DNA of 64,000 nt from Diphasiastrum complanatum (GCA_029204225.1 CM055111.1:23560899-23624898); one strand, 5' to 3'. Counted from the stretch's first letter, positions 21,661 through 34,569 are shown. Notes: generated from the sequence alone by a model not told the origin. A program made the numbers and translations.

Positions 21661-23346
21661 ACAGTCTAAGACCTTGGAGCACACCTTTTTTTCACTTTTC
21701 TGACCGTCTTGTATAACTCGGTGTGAATCCAGTTTGAGATACAAATATGAATAGAGCTTTTGATTACAAGCTTTTGAACAAATTCCAGGTGGGATCTCCT
21801 TATATTATTGGGCCTTACTTTTCCGCGCAGGGGGGGGGGTGTGTTGTGCAGAGAGGCCTAGAATATTAAAAGAGTGGATGTGGGCTTCCCTTCCCATTCC
21901 CATCATCCCTGATGGGGTGGCATGTGAGGCCAAAATAAAATAAAAAATGTGCAGCAGACAAAACTGTTTTATCTTCAAGCACAACACTTTGTCATCACAC
22001 ATAATTACTGGCCATGTTGATGGAGAGACAAAAAATGATCTATGCTTTATGAGGTATTATTTGAAAACGCTCTTGCTTTGTTGGTTTCTAAGATCTTGGT
22101 GGTTTACTCTATGGAAAAAGTCTTGTTTGCTGAAAGTCATGGATCAATTTGTTGAGCCATAAATTAATGTTTTGATGATCAATGTGGTAACTCAATACCT
22201 CAATGGTAACTTTGGAAGGTTGACATCAAGGATATAGTTTGTTTAAGTTAATGAGTGCATATGGGGTTGGCAAAGTGCTTGCTTTTGGACCTTGTAAGTA
22301 TAGGAAAACCCAGCGATGGTGTTGAAGTACCCGAAAGAATTCTAGATAGATGACACTCCCCATTTAGACGTGCAACTTTAATTTATCTTTACTTTGTTTC
22401 CACCGAAATTAAAGTATTTGACAAAAGACTAGAGATATTGCTTTCTCAAAACGAACATTTGATTTCTGCATATACAGGAATATACATTTTGTGAAAACTA
22501 GTTAACAATTTCTAGATGAAACAACCCTCCTTCCAGGAATTTTTTATAAACCAGTATCTATTTAACAAAATTTTCTATCGATTGCGATAGATGTGGTAAT
22601 ATTGAGGATAGAACTGGCAGCTAGCAACTGCCAAATATCTCAGACAACTAGTTTCTAAACCTGCTATTTGTGAAAGATGTGTGGTTGGTGGGCCCTTGGA
22701 TGTAGGACCTCCAGTGGGGTGCTGTTAGTACGAACCCTCCTGTCCATTTGTGTTCCTACGAGTGTTGTGCAAGGGCTATACCCTTCACAATTTACGTTGC
22801 TCTCATCACGTGATAAAGCTATGCTAAATAATACAAAAGTCAGACTGACGTTTCAGCATCAGCCACAACCACTGCTGATATGATTGTTATGTCAATTGTT
22901 GTCGCCATGCTAGTTACTGACGAGGTGATAATTGTAGCAATGTGTTGTAGTCACTACGTTAGCTGCTGCTGATGTGGTCGCTAAACCTCTGCATAACGAC
23001 TCTGTTGATGGGCGCTTTTCCTTGAATATATAAATTCTTATGCTTATTTGACTTTGGGAGATCATTTTCACCCTCATTTGCAAATTCTTTTATACTTTTT
23101 TGTTGATGGGGATGGGAATGGTAGTCCAATTTTTATTTTTTTTCAATATTTTGAAGTTACAAACTTTTGTTGACCTGAAGATGGTTTTAGATTCAACGTA
23201 AAGTATCATGAGAACATAAAACTTTCACAGGCCTACTAAACAATGATTAGGTGAATTATACCTCAAATCGTTTGGAATTGACTTGATGCACCTATGCTCA
23301 ACCCTCGTTCCAACTACACTAAATTTTGCAGTCTTCTCTGCTCAAC

Positions 23347-23350
<4 letters not shown>
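21661..23350. other. Intergenic DNA, nothing recognised
   Basis: AT-rich DNA with a short poly-G run at 21830 and only random short frames. I find no transposon protein motif, exon or RNA gene. Confidence 0.5.

Positions 23351-23430
<80 letters not shown>
23351..23430. repeat. (CT)n followed by (CA)n microsatellite
   Basis: CT units 23351-23399, then CA units 23402-23426. No TTTATTAA/TTAATAAA LINE end is beside it. Confidence 0.97.
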
Positions 23431-23433
<3 letters not shown>

Positions 23434-23625
23434 GTTTTCCTCTTCAAAGGCTAATTTCAAACACCCTAGTCATTTTGAGTATCAAATTTTGCAAAAAATC
23501 CAACCAACCAAGATATTTGTAAGCTTTCAATCAAAACAAAATGTATATGATGGGATAAAGTGAAATGCACTTGTCTATCAAGCACATCTCTATCTAAAAT
23601 ACATGTGGGCCAATCAAAACGGTAG

Positions 23626-23627
<2 letters not shown>

Positions 23628-23699
<72 letters not shown>
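23628..23699. repeat. (TC)n microsatellite
   Basis: A pure TC run of about 72 bases. The flank GGTAGAA does not match the LINE 3' end, so I do not assign it to a LINE. Confidence 0.97.
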
Positions 23700-23701
<2 letters not shown>

Positions 23702-24500
23702 AGGTTTTGCCATGAGTGTTCACTATTTTTCACAAAAGCCTCAATTTTAAAAAACGTAGCGTGTCATTGACAACTTTCATTTCAAATTAAAAGTGCTTCT
23801 AAAAAGAATACACATAAAAATCTTGAATAACGATTATAATATCCTTCCAAACCAAGTGCTGAATATTAAATGCTTTACTTGAATAACTTGGTAAAAATCG
23901 ATGAGTCTTTGCTCTTCCGATGCTTGACTTAGAAGGTGAATTTCTCAAATTTCCAAAAACTTTTCATCCTTTTTTATTTTTCCATGGCCTTGGTGAAGGC
24001 CCAATTTAGATGAGATATTTTTCAATCTAGAGATAGCTTGCTTTGGAAATGTTGTGAGCATTCTAATGTTCTAATCTAGTGGAAGAGGGACACGAACGAA
24101 AGAAGAGAGAAGAAAACATCTGCGGAAAAACTCTCTCATTATTATGTCTAGATATGAGCAAGAATAGTCTAAAAGAATGTAAATGCAAAAATATGATAAT
24201 AGCTCAAGCGTTCTCACCTACATGATCTTAAAAATTAATTCGTACTCAAATAAATGTGAGTACAGTCCACCGAAGAGATTAGATAAGGTGGTATTACTGT
24301 TGATTAGTTTTACTAAGAAGTTCAGTTCAAAATTTTTAGAGTGATAGTGCAGTATGATAATGTTGTTCCTCAGGCGTCAACCGTTGTTTGATTAGATTCT
24401 AAGGAGTCGTAGACGACTGTGATCTGATCAAAGTGAGTGAACCAGCGTGAATGAGCAGTAGAAAGTGTAATCAAATCACAACATGCAAACATCTACGTTA
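23700..24500. other. AT-rich DNA, nothing recognised
   Basis: No coding or repeat signature that I recognise. Part of it may belong to the copia LTR whose left end I could not fix. Confidence 0.35.
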
Positions 24501-25680
24501 GACACATATGAGAAACCGTGTTGCTTCTATATTACATTGAAAACTTTGAACAACACTGAAATGATACAACCAGAATAGAGGCGTAAATTGGATGCTTGAT
24601 ATCTATCGCTCAGTTCGTGGAGCATCACATAGAATGCGTGATGAAGATGCATTTATACACTACATCCATGAATTTAATTACAATAAATGCTTGTAATCTA
24701 ACTAAGTACTATGAAGTATCTGAGCTTATAATGACAGCTGTACTATGTGTACATAAGTCAATGATCTCCTTTGGGAGACTGATATGGCGGCGCTTGTCGC
24801 AACCGTAGTTGCTGTGGTATTTTGTGGAGTCTTGTGGTGGCTAGGCGGAGCCTTGGCTTCCTTGCGGTGCCTTGGCGGTTCCTTGCGGTTGGTCTTCGCA
24901 TAGTGACCATAGCGTTGACTTTGCGGTGCCTTGGCGGTGCCTTTGGGCGCATACTTTACATTTTTCGCATCTCTTCGGAAGTAGCTGGAGACGTTTCTCG
25001 TCGAAATGGACACCCTTCGCATTATCGCATTCTGTCGAAAAACCCAAAGGTATTGAAAAATCCAAAAGTGTTGAAATTGATGTCAAAATAGACTCATTTT
25101 GCTTTCGTCGTAGTTTGGGAAAATGCGAAAAAGCCAACAAACAATTCATTTGTTGAACTAGACTTAATTGTTGCATTTTGGAAAAATGCGAAAAAGCCGA
25201 CAAAAATTTTACTTCTTTGAAATAGTTGAAAAGAAGTTACTGTCTGAATATTGTTGCATTTTTCGGGAGTTGAAAAAATGCGAACTGTGCGACAATTAGC
25301 TTGTTTCTGCATACTGTTGTAAACTTAGTGTATTTATGTAGACTTGCACAAAATCCTGATTTGCTGAAGTCGTTGGACATTGCCAGGTCTTCACTGATCT
25401 TCAAATAACTGAACTTGACATTCGAATGCAAAAAGAGAACGAGAATGGTTACCCTTTAGTCATTACCCATGGATGAATATTAGTTGGAAGCCCGATGTAG
25501 TCGTCCTTCAAATAGTTCGGCTGTTTAAGTTCTGTGATTCTTGCGAGTATCAGATGAGCAGACATAAAACCAAAGTAGGTTGCATCTGACCCTAGATCAG
25601 CAATCAATAAATGTACAGGAAAAATCTTGAAATAGAAAATAGTATTCACCATGGAAAAATTGTGGACTTAATTTCCAACA
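24501..25680 (-). mobile_element. Ty1/copia 3' LTR (left end uncertain)
   Basis: On the - strand the LTR begins TGTTGGAAATTAAGTCCACA at 25680, directly preceded by a polypurine tract (25691-25681, TTAAGGGGGAC). The copia RNase H terminus ends at 25694, so the order RNase H end, polypurine tract, LTR is as expected for a 3' LTR. The body includes repeated GCGGTGCCTTGGCGG-type words at 24860-24950. The distal LTR end and target duplication were not found, so the left coordinate is a rough guess. Confidence 0.6.
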
Positions 25681-25693
25681 GTCCCCCTTAAGG

Positions 25694-25830
25694 TCAGGGT
25701 TGGTGCCTTGGTGTCTTCGTTAGATTCAGCATGCTAAAAAACTTTTGATGCTTGATCCTAGGAAGCGCTTTGGTGAATATGTCTACAACCATTTCTGTTG
25801 TGGAGTAGTATTGAAGAGTCACTTCTCAAA
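25694..25830 (-). pseudogene. Ty1/copia RNase H C-terminus
   Basis: On the - strand: VTLQYYSTTEMVVDIFTKAL, followed by PRIKHQKFFSMLNLTKTPRH and a TGA at 25696-25694. The DIFTKAL motif close to the end of the polyprotein is the hallmark of copia RNase H. Frame is lost upstream of about 25830, and the rest of pol is not recognisable to the right. Confidence 0.85.
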
Positions 25831-27249
25831 GCCGGTATTTTTCTGATCCCCATGCTATAAAAGGTTTGATCGTTTCCAAGAGAGAGAATAATCTCTACTT
25901 TTGTATGATAAGTGTATGTAAGAAGGTAAATGGAATGTGATATGTAATATTCACACTGAATACTACAACGACATATCTGGTTATCCAAAGATATTTGGGT
26001 AAATTAGCATCCAGAAACACCAACGGTTAACGATTTGGTCAAGGTCTGTGATTATAAATGTTACTTTATCTTCCAGGCTCTTTGGATAACAATAAGCAAT
26101 CAGATTGGACAACAACTAGCAAATAGATTCATCAAATAGAATCGAATTGGCTAGTGATTCATCTTAATCAAATATAGAAAAATTAGTTCTTATCACAGGA
26201 AGCAAACAAAATAGAGCATCAAACAAGTTCATTATCTGAACACACAGCTCATTCAAAATTGAAAGAAGTTCTGCTTATGGTTATGCTTAACAGCTTTGGC
26301 TAATTTCCTACGCACATTAATTAGAATTGTCGCTCTATGGTGATGCCTGAAAATCCACGTTAAAGAACTGAAATTCAGTAAGAATTGAAAAGTATGTGTG
26401 ACGCAGACAGAGAAGTATCACAAACAGTTACAGATCGTTCAGAGTGTACTCACTCAATTTATAAGAAGTAATGCTATAAGAGATGGCAGAGGGAAAGAAC
26501 GCTCAAGCTTATAGAAACTGGCTCTCTTCTCTCTCTATTGATACTCAAATCTGTGCGTGTGTACAATGGCACGGAGTGTTGACCTTATAGGAACGATCAC
26601 TGGCCTAAATGTCATTTACCAACCGTTAAGATGTCGGTTGAGATCCGCTAATGTGTCTCTAGAGAACGTCGCACAAAACGTCTAACCTAAAAATAAATTT
26701 ACAAGATGCAAATAGGCCTTTACATGAATTTAGGCACTATAGCACATTTATATGTATAAAAATTGAAATTTTTTCCAATATAAAACAATAACTTTGGATA
26801 ATGTGGGATCATTAGGCTCCACATACATTCATTTGGTCACTGTAAATTCAATTTGTCAGCTGTTGGTGTAATTTTTGGTGGAGATCCTAGAATAATCTAC
26901 CAAGATCATTTGCCATTGATTAAATTTGAATTTGTTTCATGAAATCTAATTAATCTAGGCTGAGTTCAAGTCCTATTAAGGTTAAAAACAAGTCTTGAAA
27001 GTACACCAAGGTAGAAAGAGATTAAGTCATTTTTTGTTGAAAAATAGACAAGATTGTCAAGATTTGTTTGAAAGTAGATTTCACTTCATCTTATATTCAT
27101 TCCAACTTCAAGAGGAAGTGATAGAACTGTGATTATAAGTCCATTTGTTGGAATAGAAATCAAATCTGAGTGAAACACTGCAAGTGTGAAAGCTTTGTGA
27201 GTTTCAAGTCAAACCAATCTATTTCTTGTGTGTAGAATTTACTAGTAAG
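25831..27249. other. AT-rich DNA between two copia remnants
   Basis: No protein motif. It probably holds decayed copia sequence of the - strand element and the leader or LTR of the + strand copia starting at 27250. The region before 27250 is typical AT-rich leader sequence, but I could not find an LTR end or primer-binding site. Confidence 0.4.
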
Positions 27250-29367
27250 ATGGAATCTATTGGAGCATACCTTCTAGAAGCTAGTGAGAGATTAAATTCT
27301 ACTAATTATGCAATTTGGAAGGTTAGGATGAAGTCACTCATGGTGCTCCAAGACCTTTATGAGTTTCTGATTGATGATGAAGATGAACCTCTAGATGCAT
27401 AAGAGTTAGCTAAATACAAGAGGAGATCTAGGCTTGCACTTCACTGTGGGAAGATGAATGTAAGCAATTTGTTGAGAGAAGTATCATCCTGTACTAGTGC
27501 TGAAGAGGCTTGGGAGTCTTTAAAGTCAATTTATGAATCTAGTAACACCAGAGTTCTTACGCTTAGAAATCAGATTTTGCAAAGCATGAGAAGAAGTGAG
27601 GAGAGTGCACAGATTTGTGTGCTAAGAATCAAATCTTTAAATAGGGAGTTGACTTCCATTGGAGAGAAGATTCAAGATGGAGAGCTTGTACAAATTTTTC
27701 TCAATGGTCTAGGAAGTAGTTTTACAAATTTGGTCCAAAGCTTTGCAATCCAAGACACTTTGCCCACTATAGAAAAGCTTCATAGTGTATTAGTGGCTAA
27801 AGAGTGTAGGATGATGCACACCAATGCAAGAATGAACTCAATGTCTTTGCAAGATGGTGATGAGAAAGCCAATTACTCATTCAAAGGCAAGAAGGAGACC
27901 AATGGAAAGAACAAACACTTCAAGGAGACCAAGGAAGAGGATGATGCTTCAAGCTCAAAGGGCAAGATCAAGGACATGTCCAAGTTCAAATGTTTTTTCT
28001 GTGGAAAGAAAGGACATTTTGCATCAGAATATCTCAGGAAGAAGAAGGCACAAGAGAGCAAACAAAGCAACATTGCACATTAGGAGGAGGAGGATGAAGA
28101 AGAATCATCCTTGATGGTTTCCAACAAACCTCCATCATCCAAGAGCAACACCAATGGCTCTTGGTGGATTGATACTGGGGCTAGCTCCCACATGACATAT
28201 CAAAAGGACATTTTCTCCACTTTACTTTCTTGCAATGATGTACATAGATCTATCTATACTGCAAGTAGTCAAGAATTTAAGATAAGTGGAATATGAACCA
28301 TTTCATTGTATGTTGGATTATCCAAAAGGATGAATCTTGAGAATGTTCTTTATGTTCCTTAGTTAACCAAGAATCTGCTTAGTGTTGGCCAATTAATGGA
28401 TAATGGCCTTGATGTTCAATTTAAGCATGGAGTTTGTTCCATCCTTAGAAATGATGAATGTATAGCTAGAGGAGTTTTGAGCTCCAAAAAGACCCTTTAA
28501 GAATTCGTGAAAGATGTAGTTTATATTATTAGAATATTATAACACTAGTACTTTTGACTTGCCATACCTTTTTAATCGTACCTTAGAAGTATGTCATCTA
28601 ACATATCGTTGGAAAGCCTTTGTCGAGCGCTTTCCAATGCACCAAACTTCGCTAAATTCAGACTTACCACTAAAAAGTTATACCATTTTTAGTGTGGATT
28701 CAAAATGTGGACTCAAAAGGTTATGCTATGTAGATTTCAAATTTGAGTGTTTTGATTGGTCCATGTTTAAGAAAAAATATAAAAAAATTCTTTACAAAGG
28801 GTCTTTTTTGGATTTAGAACTCCTCTAATGAAGGTAGATTGTTTAAGCTTGATGCTAATATTGCTAAGGAGAGTGTAAATTTGGCAAAGGTGGAGTTCTC
28901 AAAGGTGGAGTTATGGCACAAAAGGTTGGGCCACCCCAAATTCAAAGCCATGGAAACTATGTGTGCAAAGGAGCTTGCACTCAGCCTCCCAAAGCATTTG
29001 TCAAAGTGTGGGAAGATATGTGAAGCATGTAGCCTCTCAAAGGCTCACAAACTACCCTTATCAAGATCTATATCTAGATCAAGCACTCCTCTTGAAATCA
29101 TCCATTCGGATGTTCATCTAATGGTGGTGCCAAGTAAGTATTATGTAATCTTCATTGATGACTATTCTAGATATTGTTGGATGTACCTCTTGTCTAGCAA
29201 TTCTATGGTGTATGATTCTTTTGTAAATTTCAAAACTTTGATAGAAAATCAACTTAGTACTGAGATCAAGGTATTAATAAGTGATAATGGAGGTGAATAT
29301 ATGTCCAATAAATTGATTGACTTTTGTAATTCTAATGGCATAAAGAGGGAGTTGTCATGTCCATACA
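27250..29367 (+). pseudogene. Ty1/copia gag-protease-integrase, 3'-truncated
   Basis: ATG 27250 starts MESIGAYLLEASERLN (UBN2-type gag), with TAA at 27400 in the same frame. The zinc knuckle reads CFFCGKKGHFASEY, so the last ligand Cys is Tyr. Protease is WWIDTGASSHM (28162). The gag-pre-integrase and integrase parts are LWHKRLGHPKFKAM, CEACSLSKAH, HSDVH, ISDNGGEY. Homology stops at about 29367 just after CPYT, before the integrase Glu, with no RT. A ~330-base foreign stretch lies between protease and integrase. Stops also at 28081 and 28294. Inactive. Confidence 0.88.
28495..28828. other. Insertion of about 330 bp between copia protease and integrase
   Basis: The frame breaks after VLSSKKTL at 28500 and resumes with GRLFKLDAN at about 28830 in another frame. 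These two parts are normally adjacent in copia polyproteins. The intervening AT-rich sequence has no copia motif. I saw no clear terminal repeats, so its nature is open (SINE-like, or filler from repair). Confidence 0.55.
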
Positions 29368-29986
29368 CCACCATAACCGCAACATTATGGACTACGACCC
29401 CTTCACCACTGCCATATTACGGCCTACAACTCCTACGACCTTCAACGATAGCCATCGCCCACCACGACCGTAGCCACCCGCAAACAACCGCCATCGACCT
29501 CCATCAACCGTTCCTAACCATTCCTGACCGCCACACCAGCCATCTTACGGCCTACCACGAATACACCGCATCGTCACAGCCCGCAGCAGACCGCAATAAT
29601 ACAGACTGCGACTCCTTCATCATCATTAACAACCCATAAACAACCGTCACAGCCGCAATCCTCCACCATAAACGACTGCCGACAACCATTAACAGACCGT
29701 AAACTACTCGCCACAACCTCCACAACCGCATATTACGGCCTACCACGAGAGCCACAACCGCCCTTGACTGCAATCCACTGCCATATTACGGCCTACAACT
29801 CCTACGACCATCAACGACTGCCATCACCCGCACACAACCGTCCTAGACTGCAATAAACCGCAACAGACCGCAATAGACCTCAATCAACAACCACAGACCA
29901 CAACAACCGCATTCCGACAACCGTATCCACCATAACCAGAGTGCACGGGCTTATTTCCACAATCCTACGACACTTTACGAGCTGTC
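29368..29986 (+). repeat. CA-rich leader with repeated AACCG boxes
   Basis: Very G-poor, C/A-rich sequence between the cut copia integrase and gypsy gag. The word AACCG (as CAACCG/TAACCG/AAACCG) recurs more than a dozen times. A block of about 50 bases starting CACTGCCATATTACGGCCTA occurs at 29407 and again at 29776. It is probably the 5' leader or LTR part of the gypsy element, but no LTR end or primer-binding site was seen. Confidence 0.55.
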
Positions 29987-32409
29987 ATGGATCTCCCTTA
30001 CGATCCGAATACTACAGAGGACTATCCACCAGAGATGGTCTCCCCATCCACCGAACAGGCTCGATTCAACAGGTATTCCCAGATGAAATCCCAAGTCCAA
30101 GAGCCATCCACAAACCCATTCGACAGATGGGAACCTATGCGCTATGAAGCTCCATATGTGCGACCACAATTTCATGCTGCCGAATCCTCACATGCACAAG
30201 CTCACTTAAACGGAGCTTTCGCAAATAATGTTCCACGTATTGAAAAAAGGACCCCAAAGCTAGACTTACCTAAGTACGATGGTAACACTGATCCTCAAAG
30301 ATTTCTCCAAGTCTTTGAGAACATCTGTGACGTCTATGCCGAGACATCACCAGAGGCCATGGTCCAGCTCTTCTCGATGACCATGATCGATCGCGCACAA
30401 GAGTGGTTTTTTAACCTTGATCGTGAAGATAAACGTGACTGGTTACTCTTGAAAGAGGCCTTTATCAAACGGTTCAAGCCTTTTTGCTTGATAGAAAGTC
30501 CTTTTGTCAAACTAAGTAATATCAAAATGACAAAAGACGAAAAAGTACGTGATTACTTTGAACAATTTAAACGCTTAAAAAGCCAGGTACTGAGTCCATG
30601 CTCATCATTTGGTTCCTCGTTGGACTCCCACGATGGATACGACGTGAACTTCGTTCCAATGATGAATATACATTATTGAAACAAGCCATGTCTGATGCCA
30701 TTCGAGAAGAAGACGAGGGCTCAGATGTGGATGAACCACGTGAACGGAGAGCACATCGTGTTGTCCAAGAAGCTTGACCAAACGATGACACACGAGAATA
30801 GTTATGGAAAACATAGATGGAGTTGCTTAAGCAGCAACACCAACAATAGATGGAGAAACTCACAAAAGAGTTTCAAAACACTCTTAAGTCTATCCAAAGT
30901 TCGATGCCAGGTCAATTACCCACTGGCCAAATCCATCATAGACGAGAGAACACGTGGTGCCCTCACTGCCGAAGTACACACACTGGCAATGAGTGCCCTT
31001 AATACCAACCAGTCCCAGATACCTCCCTAATCAAATGTGAAATCTGCGACTTTATGGGACATACCTCCCTTTATTGCTATGATAACCCGAGGAATCAGCC
31101 TCACAACCAATCAGGAGGACATTATCAACCTCCTCGACAACCATTTGTTTCACAGCAACAACACACGTCCTATCCACCACGAAACAACTAGATCCATATA
31201 CAAGAGTTGCCCAGACAACCTAGACATGAACCTCAACCACAACTGACACTCTTAGGACCACCACCACGAGGACAATAGGATCTAGGAGCACAAAAACATA
31301 GACATCCACGAGAGTCTGCCCACACACACCTGATAGAAAACTCCTACGATCAATCATATCATCATGATACATCAATTCCATCATCTAGCCATCACCAATA
31401 TCAAACCGACAACTCATGTTCGTGCAAACAAGCTGAGTATTCCACACCACCAGAAAACCCAACACAGCTAGCCATCCAAGATGGTTACGCTATCGCCACC
31501 GGACCAATGAGCAACCACTGCTTTATATGTGGCAAAACAGGACATTTCATGGCCGATTGTAAAGTCAAAAACCAATACCATGTGAAATGTCCTGAATGTG
31601 TTCGCAAACACAACTTCAAAGATTGTCCTAAACAACCTAATAGGATCCTTCCAGCACATCATATCACATCCGAACCTGTTAGAGTTCTTACTAGAGCACA
31701 ATGCCAACATGAAGAACACCAGCACAACCATGGACAATCAGCTGACCCACATGGAAGCCATTTGATGGCCTCCACATTACCAAAAGATTACCCAGACCCA
31801 AAGGTGGAACAAAGGCAATACAACAAATTTCGAGATGAATTTTTGCGAGAAGAAGAACATACGGAAAGTCTGTTATCAGCTCATCTTCCTGGAAAGGAGC
31901 AATCCCTACAGGGACTTGAAGTATTTTCTGACCTCCTGCAAGCTCAACTCACCATGCCGTTCCATAGTGCGATCAAATCCTTCATCGGACTTCAACGTTA
32001 TATCCATTGCAGTTTTCAGCTGCCTCCTATCCCTGATGAACAGCGAAAATCAGAAGAGATTTCTAAAATTCCTCAGATTCCTATGAATATGATGAATATA
32101 GTTGTTGCTAAGGGGAATAACATCACACTACCTTTGTCCTATAAAGATTATCCCGCAGTATCTGCTATCCTCGATAGCGGATCAGGCGTTAATATAATGG
32201 CTTTGTCATTGGCAAAGTCATGGGGCTTCAATACCCTCGATCAACCACGTTATAAACTTCGTATGGCTGATCAACGAGTTACTGACCCTGCTGGTCATTT
32301 GTCAAATATAAAAGTTCGAATAGCAGGTGTCAAGTTTATCATTGATTGTGTCATCTTAGACCTACCAGAAGATGCCAATACGTATAAGCTCCTTCTTGGT
32401 ACACCCTAG
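29987..32409 (+). pseudogene. Ty3/gypsy gag and protease
   Basis: Gag from ATG 29987: PKLDLPKYDGNTDPQRFLQV, AQEWFFNLDREDKRDW, AFIKRF, then a frameshift at about 30590 after which WFLVGLPRWIRREL and LLKQAMSDAIREEDEG continue. Zinc knuckle CFICGKTGHFMADC (31522) and a second CPECVRKHNFKDC. Protease AILDSGSGVNIM (about 32170) and LPEDANTYKLLLGTP end before TAG 32407. The gag coats element RNA and the protease would cut the polyprotein. Several stops between 30770 and 31280. Confidence 0.88.
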
Positions 32410-33534
32410 CTCCAGATGGCAAGTGTTGTCAAGACTGGAAGAACAGCAAAAGTACCTTTGGCAACCACGATAAACGAGTCACTGTTGACTCAAATGGCCA
32501 TGTCAAGCCCGCCAATGTATACGATGATTGGTCTTCTACAACATATGACGAATCAGATAGTGTCCCGATCCAACCAAAAGGCCACTATACACGAACCACA
32601 GACATAATCAATTGGGGTCATGCACTAGCCACCGTGGACAGTGCGGATTCCAATCGATGTCATATCGAAACGGTTGCAGAAGATGTGGATATTCTCCCAT
32701 CTTCTACAGACATTGACACACCCATCATCCCGCTTATGATGATAGACCCCATTCCTATAGCTTGGTGCCCAGGAGAACCTAGTGTCTCTACTGCCCATGT
32801 TTTGAAAGAAGGTATTCTTTCCATGGATGATGTCAAAATGACGGATGATCATGTACTCCTCTATCTAGATGCTCAACGTTATCCGTCCAAAGTCATTCCT
32901 AAGGAGATCAAGTCACCAGGACCGTTGGCTCATCTCCAACTAACATCCAAAGTACCAAACACACAAGCATAAAGGCCAAATCCAACGTATATACTTGGGA
33001 CGTGTATCCCGACGAAGTCTGGGATACAATCGATGTCGATATGGTAAGTGAGGCCACAACACCACCTATTCAAAAACCACAAACACCTCGGTTACAAAAA
33101 AATAAAATTATTGATACAAAATTAACCGAGCGTCAAAAACAGATGCGTGCCAAGCTTAAACAGCCAATCAAACACTTGTCAGAGGGGACAAACAACAAAC
33201 AGTCCGACAAAGCTTCCACGTCTTGTAAAGAATCAACTCAAATGATTCCTAAAGTCCCAGAACATTTTGTGAGCCCACCTTTCGATCTTCCACATAAGTT
33301 CAAAGACTTTACACTGGATGACGTTGTTATCTAGTTACCGCAGCCACATCGGGAACCTACACCAAGTTCCAATTCTTTTGAAGGACCCGCTAAGACAATT
33401 TCACTAAAACTTAAAGATCCTGACGAGGACATAGATCGCATAGTTCATGTTGGTGCACATATGTCATCAACCCTAGTGTCTGATCTAGAAACTTACGCAT
33501 ATACAGGGATGTATTTGCATGGAATTATACCGAA
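32410..33534 (+). pseudogene. Gypsy pol segment between protease and RT
   Basis: Degraded frames including VPEHFVSPPFDLPHKFKDFT, then LDDVVI, a stop, and LPQPHREP. The same phrase pattern (FKRYTLDDLVIMLPKVHREP) is found in gypsy element 2 at about 63750-63700, which shows that the two elements share this linker. No enzymatic motif. Confidence 0.7.
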
Positions 33535-34542
33535 ATGAAAGGAATCCCCCCTGAAGTAGTAGTACATCGGATTCCTCTAGAAGACAATGCTAAGCCTGTT
33601 AGGGCTAAACCTTACCGCAGTAACCTAGTGTATCGTGAGAGGATCGATGAGGATATAAAGAATTTGCTGGATGCTGGCTTTATTTATGAAGTCCAACATA
33701 CTGATTGGGTATCACCCATTGTGGTTGTACCCAAGAAAAACAACAAGCTTTGTATCTGTGTTGACCTCAAGAACTTTAATGCGGTTACGAAGAAAAACCA
33801 TTTTCCATTGCCCTTAACGACCAAAATATTAGAGGAAATGGCAAAAGCTGAAGCTTTCAGCTTCTTGGATGGATTCATCGGTTATTTCCTTGTTCAAATA
33901 GCCCCTGAAGATAAACATAAAACGACTTTTGCCACAGAGAACGATGTTTACGCTTATAACGTTATGCCTTTTGGCTTATGTAACGCCCCCTCAACTTTTT
34001 AACGGATCATGCAACTGGCCTTTCAAGATCTGTTACATCGGATCGTGGAGATTTATCTCAACGATCTAGGTGTATATTCTTCCATTGCTACGCACTTAGA
34101 TGACTTGGAGAAAATCTTCATTCGCTGTCGTAGGTTCGGCATCTCACTAAACCCTGATAAATGCCAAATATGGGTCACCCACGGGGTTGTACTCGGGCAT
34201 ATAATATCAAAGGACGATATTTCTACCGACCCGTCAAAAATCAAGGTTATCGTGGACATGCCCCTACCTGCAACAGTGAAGGAAGTATATGTCTTCCTCG
34301 GTCATACCAATTTGGGACAAATAGCTCGATGGCTACTAATTTTGGAGGAATTTAATTTCCGTGTAGTCGTTCGGAAAGGGACCCAACATTTCATGGCGGA
34401 TCACCTTTCCAGACTACCAAGTGCTGAAAAAGTAACTGCACCAGTCAACGATGATCTTCATGATGCATGCCTTTTTCAGATCGATGCCACACCCCCGTAT
34501 GGGTTGAGGAGATCACTCAATTCCTCACAACAGGCCGACTAA
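33535..34542 (+). pseudogene. Gypsy reverse transcriptase with RNase H deleted
   Basis: RT motifs: KPYRSNLVYRERIDEDIKNL, WVSPIVVVPKKNNKLCICVD, FSFLDGFIGYFLVQIAPEDK, MPFGLCNAPSTF, then TAA at 34000 where element 2 has Gln. The catalytic box reads EIYLNDLGVYS, so the first Asp of the DD pair is Asn. At about 34312 VFLGHTN jumps to LGQIARWLLILEEFNFRVVV, skipping the RT thumb and most of RNase H, roughly 200 codons compared with element 2. This copy cannot reverse-transcribe. Confidence 0.88.
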
Positions 34543-34569
34543 AAGAAGGCCTAAGTACAACGAAAAAAT

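Noticed and set aside
23628-23699. (TC)n as another LINE tail
   Set aside because: The neighbouring sequence does not match the TTAATAAA LINE 3' end on either side.
24726-25203. Basic His/Arg/Pro-rich frames on the - strand
   Set aside because: They overlap repeated GGCGGTGCC words inside the copia LTR and have no counterpart domain.
29552-29773. Val/Trp-rich frame on the - strand
   Set aside because: Antisense of the CA-rich gypsy leader with low-complexity composition.
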